Part shown: positions 59,097 through 64,000 of the stretch, piece by piece
Layout: each line of letters opens with the position of its first letter
Position numbering within the stretch: the first letter of the stretch is position 1
DNA from: Clostridiales bacterium
GTDB taxonomy: Bacteria; Bacillota; Clostridia; Peptostreptococcales; Anaerovoracaceae
DNA length: 64,000 nt
Direction: 5' to 3'
Assembly: GCA_009911365.1 (NCBI GenBank)
Contig: QXXF01000006.1
Coordinates: forward strand, 124,001 to 188,000
Translations under genes and position numbers: made by a program
Notes under the pieces: generated by a model
Told to the model about the DNA's origin: nothing
Seen by the model: the letters and a program-made list of their open reading frames with translations, nothing else
Database searches by the model: none

Positions 59097-60350
59097 CTAA
59101 AGTTCTAGACTGTTTTCCTTCAGCAAGAAATCATAAATGCTCATGGTCGCGATTCCGTCCTCATCTCTTGTGATATTGACCACGTCTTTTATAACAATGA
59201 TTTTCTTGAACGAGTCTCGTACATTGACAAGAGAAGCTTTCTCCTGCAGCCGCTTTTCTTCCGTTACCATATGAAAAGCTGATTGGATATAATACCGTTT
59301 GCTTCCAAGGTTTGCGATAAAGTCGATCTCCAACTGTTTTTTCCCTGCTTTTCCATCTCCATTGGCAATTCTCTTTTCCACAACGCCTACATCCACGGAA
59401 TACCCTCTGCTTCGCAGTTCGTTATATATGATATTTTCCATAAGATGGGTTTCTTCGATTTGCCGAAATCCTAATCTCGCGTTTCTGAGCCCTACATCTT
59501 CAAAGTAGTATTTTAATGGCGTGCCAATGTACTTTCTTCCTTTTACATTATAGCGATTGGCTTTGCTTATGATAAACGCGTCTTCCAAATGTTCAATATA
59601 CTGTCTGATCGTATTTAAACTGATGTCAGACTGAATCACACTTTTAAACGTGCTCTCTATCTTCGGCGGGTTGGTCAAAGAGCCGATGGCTGAGGCCAGG
59701 ATATTGACCAAGTCCTCCAATTCCTGTATCTTTTCAATATGGTGTCTTTCGATAATGTCTTTCAGATAAGTTTCCTGAAATAGGTTCGTCAAATAGCTAA
59801 CTTTCTGCTCCTCTGTCTTCATGGTCACAGTAAGAGGGAGTCCGCCGTAAATCACATATTCCGCCCAGCCATGATATGCGTCTCCATCGTATGCCTCCAT
59901 GAACTCCTTGAAAGTCAAAGGATAAATATGGATTTCGTCACCTCGGCCTCTGAATTCAGTAATCACATCCTTTGACAAAAATTTCGAGTTGCTGCCAGTC
60001 GCGTACACATCCGCGTTTCGGATATGAAGCAGCGAGTTTAGCACTTCCTCAAATTCCGGCAGCATCTGGACTTCATCCAAAAGGATATAATATGGTTCAT
60101 CGTCTACGATCAGTGATTCGATATAATCCAATATCGCATCCGGGTCACGATATTGTTTGTTCTTTCTCTGATCTAGCTCGATCATAATCAGATGTGTCGC
60201 AGGCACTCCCTGTTCCAACAGATAACGCTTAAAAATATTGAAAAGCAAATACGATTTTCCGCACCGCCTGATCCCTGTCACAATTTTTATCATTCCATTA
60301 TGCATCCGATTGATTAAATCATTTAAGTATTTATCTCTTTTGATCTCCAT
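59097..60350 (-). CDS. AAA_14/DUF4143-family ATPase
   Basis: The protein has 417 residues. The P-loop is KIVTGIRRCGKSYLLFNIFK, followed by a Walker B region PYYILLDEVQMLPEFEEVLN and the sensor YATGSNSKFLSKDVITEFRG. The second half is DUF4143 with an LEDAFIISKANRYN stretch and an ending IDFIANLGSKRYYIQSAF that recalls a nuclease core. The family is very common in anaerobes, in many copies, without known function. It is probably not linked to its neighbours. Confidence 0.85.
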   Translation of the reverse strand: MEIKRDKYLNDLINRMHNGMIKIVTGIRRCGKSYLLFNIFKRYLLEQGVPATHLIMIELDQRKNKQYRDPDAILDYIESLIVDDEPYYILLDEVQMLPEFEEVLNSLLHIRNADVYATGSNSKFLSKDVITEFRGRGDEIHIYPLTFKEFMEAYDGDAYHGWAEYVIYGGLPLTVTMKTEEQKVSYLTNLFQETYLKDIIERHHIEKIQELEDLVNILASAIGSLTNPPKIESTFKSVIQSDISLNTIRQYIEHLEDAFIISKANRYNVKGRKYIGTPLKYYFEDVGLRNARLGFRQIEETHLMENIIYNELRSRGYSVDVGVVEKRIANGDGKAGKKQLEIDFIANLGSKRYYIQSAFHMVTEEKRLQEKASLVNVRDSFKKIIVIKDVVNITRDEDGIATMSIYDFLLKENSLEL

Positions 60351-60445
60351 ATCCGCTCTCCTTTGTTGCGTATTTTAATGATATCCACCCTTTTTGTTCA
60401 ATATGATTATACTGTGTTTAAACGGAAAAGACAAATTATTGTTAA

Positions 60446-60589
60446 ATATTTTATGTAATTTTACCCTTTTTATTTAATGAGAAAACGACCTTTATCAAGG
60501 CCGCTGATTTTCCTAAGTTTATTAGGGCCATGGGCTATGAAGCAAAATATCATCGAATTATAGACTTTAAAATAACAAAACCAGTGTAA
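60446..60589 (+). other. Short open stretch, possible gene remnant
   Basis: A 47-codon open frame ends TKPV-stop at 60587-60589 and includes FIKAADFPKFIRAMGYEAKY, which looks like real protein. There is no start codon before the ATG at 60530. The rest of the 250-bp gap between the DUF4143 gene and the pseudogene shows nothing else. Confidence 0.3.
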
Positions 60590-60590
60590 T

Positions 60591-60940
60591 TTATATAACA
60601 ATCGGCTCACAATCAGAAAACCTCCAAGCCGGTTGGTTTTGTCCTACCGGTTTGGAGGTTGACGCAAATATTAAGACATGGATGCCGGATTCAACATTGT
60701 TCAAAACGGAAAGACCTTCAAAGAGGTCTCCCCTTCCTTCATAGTCGGTAGAAAAAAATTTTCCAACATGCTCATATTTAAGGTTTTCCCAAAGCGCCTT
60801 GGCCGAGTGATCAGCGTCACGCTGGCACCACCGTCCCACCATTCCTTGATGAAAAATGAACCTGATTCCTCAGCCAGTCTAACTGAAATCATGATCCATT
60901 TATGGGCACTATCATAACAGTTTTTTCTAACATTTATCAC
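60591..60940 (-). pseudogene. Decayed AAA-ATPase-like gene, frameshifted and truncated
   Basis: The 60940-60701 frame starts with VRLAEESGSFFIKEWWDGGA and has VTLITRPRRFGKTLNMSMLE, the P-loop of the AAA-ATPase-like family (with a PD-(D/E)XK C-domain). At a run of seven T on the coding strand (A 60752-60758) the frame is lost; with eight T it would go on as FFSTDYEGRGDLFEGLSV, the conserved continuation. After that the gene ends abruptly at the terminator hairpin near 60660, with only ~95 of over 500 residues left. It is a dead relative of 14509-16116. Confidence 0.75.
60619..60660 (-). terminator. Strong terminator hairpin
   Basis: AACCTCCAAGCCGGT (60619-60633) pairs with ACCGGTTTGGAGGTT (60646-60660) with one G-T pair. 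On the minus strand it is followed by TTCTG; it closes the MMPL operon and the dead gene. Confidence 0.75.
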
Positions 60941-60947
60941 TGCGTCT

Positions 60948-62543
60948 TCATTGAAACAAGGCCAAAAATTTCTGCCATAAACTCATCTCGGCTTCTTGGG
61001 ATTCCGCAGGCGGTTCCATCTCTGGAATTTCGATAGGTTCACTTTTAATGATGAACTGAACGCTCTTTACTCTCGTGTTTTTATTGGAAACAAAGGACCT
61101 CACCTGACCGCTGCCGCCAGTCAGTTCTGACAGCATGTCGTGGATCGTCTGTTCCGCTTCCTCTCCCATTCCGGCGGTTTTCCCTCGCAGCTTTCCAGTA
61201 GCGCCAGCCAGCGTTTCTCCGCCCTTTTCCAGCTGCGCGGCACCTTTTTCCAATACCTCTGCGCCTTCTGTCAATTGACCGATGGCAGACAGATCCAAGT
61301 TTGCCATCTGAGCGGACAAAGACTGAATATTTTTGTCGAACTCCGCGTAATGATCGGCAAAAGCCTGAGAACCGCTCTCAGCCCGCTCCATGCTTTTAGC
61401 CAGGCCTTGGAGATATTGCTCCATGCCGCTGACCGCACTGATGTTTCCCTGGAGCAGTTGTTTTGCTTTTGCCACCTGCCCTTGATACTGGGCTGGTATG
61501 ACTTGCTCCAGGCTTTGGAGCGTAGCCAGCATTTCCCGATTGCCCGCCTGGAGCGCATCCAGATCCAGACCGTTTTCCGCTAACTGTTGCTTGAACGCCT
61601 GATAGTTCGCAGCTTCTTTTATTTGACCGATCCCTGCGGAAAGGCTGCCTGCGGCCTTTTTCACTTCCTTGGACGCAGACCCTAATTTACTGGCCTTTTT
61701 TAGTTTTTTTCTAGAATTTTCCACTTTTTTCGCCGCAAAGTCCAGACCCTTTTTCATGTCCTTTGTCCCTTTGGCAAGAGATGCCGCACCAGAAGAAAGG
61801 TTCTTTGTGCCCGCATCAATGGCCGCCGCAGCGTTTTCCAGCTGATCAAACTTTTCCGTAATCTGAGAACTGTCCACATCCACGTCAAAATTCATCTGTA
61901 CGCCATTGAAAGAAATGCTGTCCATTTCAAAATCCTTGACTCTGGCAGTCAATTCCAATTTCTTTTCTGTTTCTGGAAGCAGCGTCCATGTCAGCTGCTT
62001 GCTGCCGCCCACATTGGCCGCAGTCGCACCGGATGCCTCTATCTTTTCGCATTTTTCCATATCCAGCGCCGCCGTGACCTGGAGCGCGTAATTTCTAAAG
62101 AAGCCAGGATCAGCGTCTTTGTTTTCCTCCACATTGATTTGTAGTTCCAGATCTCCCGAGCCTCCAGCCAAAATCTCCGGTTGAACCTTTTGCCCGTTCA
62201 GGTAATAGGCGATTTGGATGTCCCAAGGCAGCTGACCGTTTTTCAGTTCCCCCTGGTAATACACAGTCTCATCCTCTGTGTTCAGAGTGATCGTGTCGCC
62301 CTTTTGCCGGATCTTGTCCAGAGAGGTCATGTTCCTCACAGACTGGTAATCTCCATAATCCACAATGTTTTTTTGTTTCTGAAACAGGTTCACCACGTAA
62401 ACCTTCTCCGTCCTCCCGTCCCTATCCAGATTTCCGTAAACTACTTCTTCCTTTTCAGAAGGCCCTTGCAGGCCAAAAACCGGGACCGCGCCGCAAAGCG
62501 CTGTCAGCACGGCCAGCAATACCGCGATGCTTTTTCTACCCAT
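60948..62543 (-). CDS. Secreted coiled-coil protein linked to an MMPL exporter
   Basis: The protein has 531 residues. A signal peptide (MGRKSIAVLLAVLTALCGAV) is followed by a beta-rich region (~30-230) and a long helical stretch of alanine-rich heptads (GTKNLSSGAASLAKGTKDMK, AEVLEKGAAQLEKGGETLAG), as in YhgE/Pip-like proteins. The C-end PAESQEAEMSLWQKFLALFQ is amphipathic or a short anchor. The gene overlaps the MMPL gene by 8 nt, so the two are made together; the secreted part may be an adaptor that spans the wall for the exporter. Confidence 0.75.
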   Translation of the reverse strand: MGRKSIAVLLAVLTALCGAVPVFGLQGPSEKEEVVYGNLDRDGRTEKVYVVNLFQKQKNIVDYGDYQSVRNMTSLDKIRQKGDTITLNTEDETVYYQGELKNGQLPWDIQIAYYLNGQKVQPEILAGGSGDLELQINVEENKDADPGFFRNYALQVTAALDMEKCEKIEASGATAANVGGSKQLTWTLLPETEKKLELTARVKDFEMDSISFNGVQMNFDVDVDSSQITEKFDQLENAAAAIDAGTKNLSSGAASLAKGTKDMKKGLDFAAKKVENSRKKLKKASKLGSASKEVKKAAGSLSAGIGQIKEAANYQAFKQQLAENGLDLDALQAGNREMLATLQSLEQVIPAQYQGQVAKAKQLLQGNISAVSGMEQYLQGLAKSMERAESGSQAFADHYAEFDKNIQSLSAQMANLDLSAIGQLTEGAEVLEKGAAQLEKGGETLAGATGKLRGKTAGMGEEAEQTIHDMLSELTGGSGQVRSFVSNKNTRVKSVQFIIKSEPIEIPEMEPPAESQEAEMSLWQKFLALFQ

Positions 62544-64000
62544 GTCGTTTTTCCTCCTTCATAAAATTCGCTTTCCATGTGGTCTTAGCGATCCACTTAT
62601 CAAATACATACAGCACACCCGGGAGCACCAGCAGCACCAATGCCGCTGACAAGACCGCACCTCGCCCCACCAGCGTCCCCAATTCCTTTAGCACGCCGTT
62701 GGTGGAAAGGATCCCCAGCATGGTTCCACCCAGTGTCAAGATAGAGGCTGAAGTTAAAATCGAAAGAGTGGTTTGTTTCACAGTCTGGACTAGAGCCTCG
62801 CCCTTTGGCAGGCTTTGCCGTTCCTCCAAGTACCGACCAGCCATTAAGATGGCGTAATCCACTGTCGCTCCCAGCTGTATGGCACTGATGATCAGATATC
62901 CGATGTACTGCAGGCTCTCTCCCGCAAAATAAGGCACTGAAAGATTCACCCATATGGAAGTCTCTATGACCAGCACTAGAATCACTGGTATGGAAAGGGA
63001 ACGCATGGTCAAAAGCAAGATTAGAAAAATCGCTCCAATGGCGATCTGGTTAACTCTAGCCATGTCCCTGATAGTCACGTCTTTCATATCGTATGTAGTC
63101 GCGCTTTCCCCTGCCAACAGATACGCATTTTTGTAATATGTCTGCCCTAACTCTCGCAATCGCTCTACGCTCTGGAAGGCGTCATGGCTCTCCTGCTTTG
63201 TGCTGATGCTGATGACCATGCGGCTGTAATGTGCGGAAACCAACTTGCTCATCGTCCCTTCGTCCAAATATTCAGGCGGCACCTCCGGGCCTGCCAGGTC
63301 CACGTAGGACAAGACGTTTATGACCTGCGGGATTTGATGGATCTCCTGGCTTAGCCGCTGTTCCTTTGCTGTGTCACCCTTTGGCACCATCAGTACCAGC
63401 TGATTCGTCCGACCAAAGTCCTCTTCCACCTGTACCCGCTCCGCATAAGCGTCTGTTCCTGGGCCAAAAATTTCTCCTGCCCCATAGCGAAAATCATTGC
63501 TGCCCTGTGCAAGAAACGCGGGGACCATGATGATCAGAAATAAAATGACCGCTGGGCTCCGCATTTTCAATACCAGTTTGGCAAAGCCTCCGAATCCAGG
63601 GAGCAGCCGCTTGTGCCACGTCTTGTCAATGACCTTGTAGCTCATCAGCGCCAGTACTGGAAGCAGCACCAGCACGGAAATCATAGATAAAGCGATCGCC
63701 TTGGCCATGACCATTCCCATGTCTGGCCCAATGCGAAATTCCATCAAAATTAGGGCTGCGAATCCGATGACCGTGGTCAAGCCGCTAGCGGTTATGGTGA
63801 AAAACGATTTTTTGATGGCTTTGACCATAGCATCATGCACATCCATGCCCTCTGATCGATATGCGGAAAATCGATGAAGCAAAAAGATGGAATAGTCCAT
63901 GGAAACCGCCAACTGCAAAATGCTGCACGCTGCACGGGTGACAAAAGAAATTTCTCCAAACAAAAGATTTGTTCCCATGTTGATGAGGATCGCCGCTCCG
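62536..64000 (-). CDS. MMPL/RND-family exporter (5' end off the right edge)
   Basis: The frame is open to the window edge, so only the C-terminal ~488 residues are seen. There are at least ten membrane helices, with the RND signature SMDYSIFLLHRFSAYRSEGM and TASGLTTVIGFAALILMEF in the first half-set and GATVDYAILMAGRYLEERQS in the second, plus an outer domain ~170-310. MMPL proteins export lipids, siderophores or glycolipids by proton force. In this Firmicute it could move a lipid or peptide with the secreted partner encoded next to it. The C-end KANFMKEEKRHG is cytoplasmic and basic. Confidence 0.9.
   Translation of the reverse strand, partial: GAAILINMGTNLLFGEISFVTRAACSILQLAVSMDYSIFLLHRFSAYRSEGMDVHDAMVKAIKKSFFTITASGLTTVIGFAALILMEFRIGPDMGMVMAKAIALSMISVLVLLPVLALMSYKVIDKTWHKRLLPGFGGFAKLVLKMRSPAVILFLIIMVPAFLAQGSNDFRYGAGEIFGPGTDAYAERVQVEEDFGRTNQLVLMVPKGDTAKEQRLSQEIHQIPQVINVLSYVDLAGPEVPPEYLDEGTMSKLVSAHYSRMVISISTKQESHDAFQSVERLRELGQTYYKNAYLLAGESATTYDMKDVTIRDMARVNQIAIGAIFLILLLTMRSLSIPVILVLVIETSIWVNLSVPYFAGESLQYIGYLIISAIQLGATVDYAILMAGRYLEERQSLPKGEALVQTVKQTTLSILTSASILTLGGTMLGILSTNGVLKELGTLVGRGAVLSAALVLLVLPGVLYVFDKWIAKTTWKANFMKEEKRHG

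Overview
The window comes from a low- to mid-GC member of the Firmicutes, most likely an anaerobic, endospore-capable Clostridia lineage (the exact family cannot be fixed by reading). The evidence is the synteny dprA-topA-hslV-hslU-codY, the priA-def-fmt-rsmB-prpC-prkC-rsgA-rpe block, a CodY regulator, a YunB sporulation protein, PASTA kinase signalling, QueH, and two bacterial-type ferredoxin-like proteins next to a Crp/Fnr regulator.

Region 1 (1-14,508, all minus strand) is the promoter-proximal part of a surface polysaccharide operon, read from right to left. It starts with a membrane nucleotide-sugar 4,6-dehydratase, a DegT-type aminotransferase and an initiating phosphoglycosyl transferase. 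It continues with a GT4 glycosyltransferase, a UDP-HexNAc 6-dehydrogenase, three hexapeptide-repeat acyltransferases, a split deacetylase-like gene, a Gfo/Idh/MocA dehydrogenase, a TupA-like ATP-grasp protein, an unassigned protein and a Wzx flippase cut by the left edge. Together they suggest amino- and diamino-sugar synthesis, assembly on a lipid carrier and export. GC content falls toward the left edge. Two long poly-G tracts, 9 and 10 G on the coding strand and 1 kb apart, lie in this operon; the first breaks a gene and the second sets how an acyltransferase ends. They are the most unusual signal in the window.

Region 2 (14,509-22,853) is accessory: an AAA-ATPase/nuclease-like gene, a YafQ/DinJ-type toxin-antitoxin pair flanked by partly duplicated sequence, a secreted beta-helix protein, a secreted FN3/Ig-like/PIG-L deacetylase fusion, and a GtrA/GT2/polytopic membrane protein set that probably decorates the cell envelope.

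Region 3 (22,854-35,440) is housekeeping: rpe, rsgA, prkC, prpC, rsmB, fmt, def, priA, asnA and queH on the minus strand, then a plus-strand radical SAM gene and a minus-strand tdk. Region 4 (35,677-37,359) holds 16 minus-strand tRNA genes with two consensus promoters and a terminator.

Region 5 (37,506-49,691) carries yigZ, hflX, yunB, codY, hslU, hslV, topA, dprA, yifB, yraN, a HAD phosphatase and a metallo-beta-lactamase-fold hydrolase. A CodY-box-like site sits upstream of the codY promoter. Region 6 (49,875-54,917) is a potassium uptake operon, trkA plus two tandem trkH paralogues, followed by a CBS protein. Region 7 (54,922-64,000) contains rnr, a small acidic lipoprotein, a ferredoxin/NapH-like pair with a palindrome near -41, a Crp/Fnr regulator, a DUF4143 ATPase, a decayed AAA-ATPase, and a secreted coiled-coil protein coupled to an MMPL exporter cut by the right edge.
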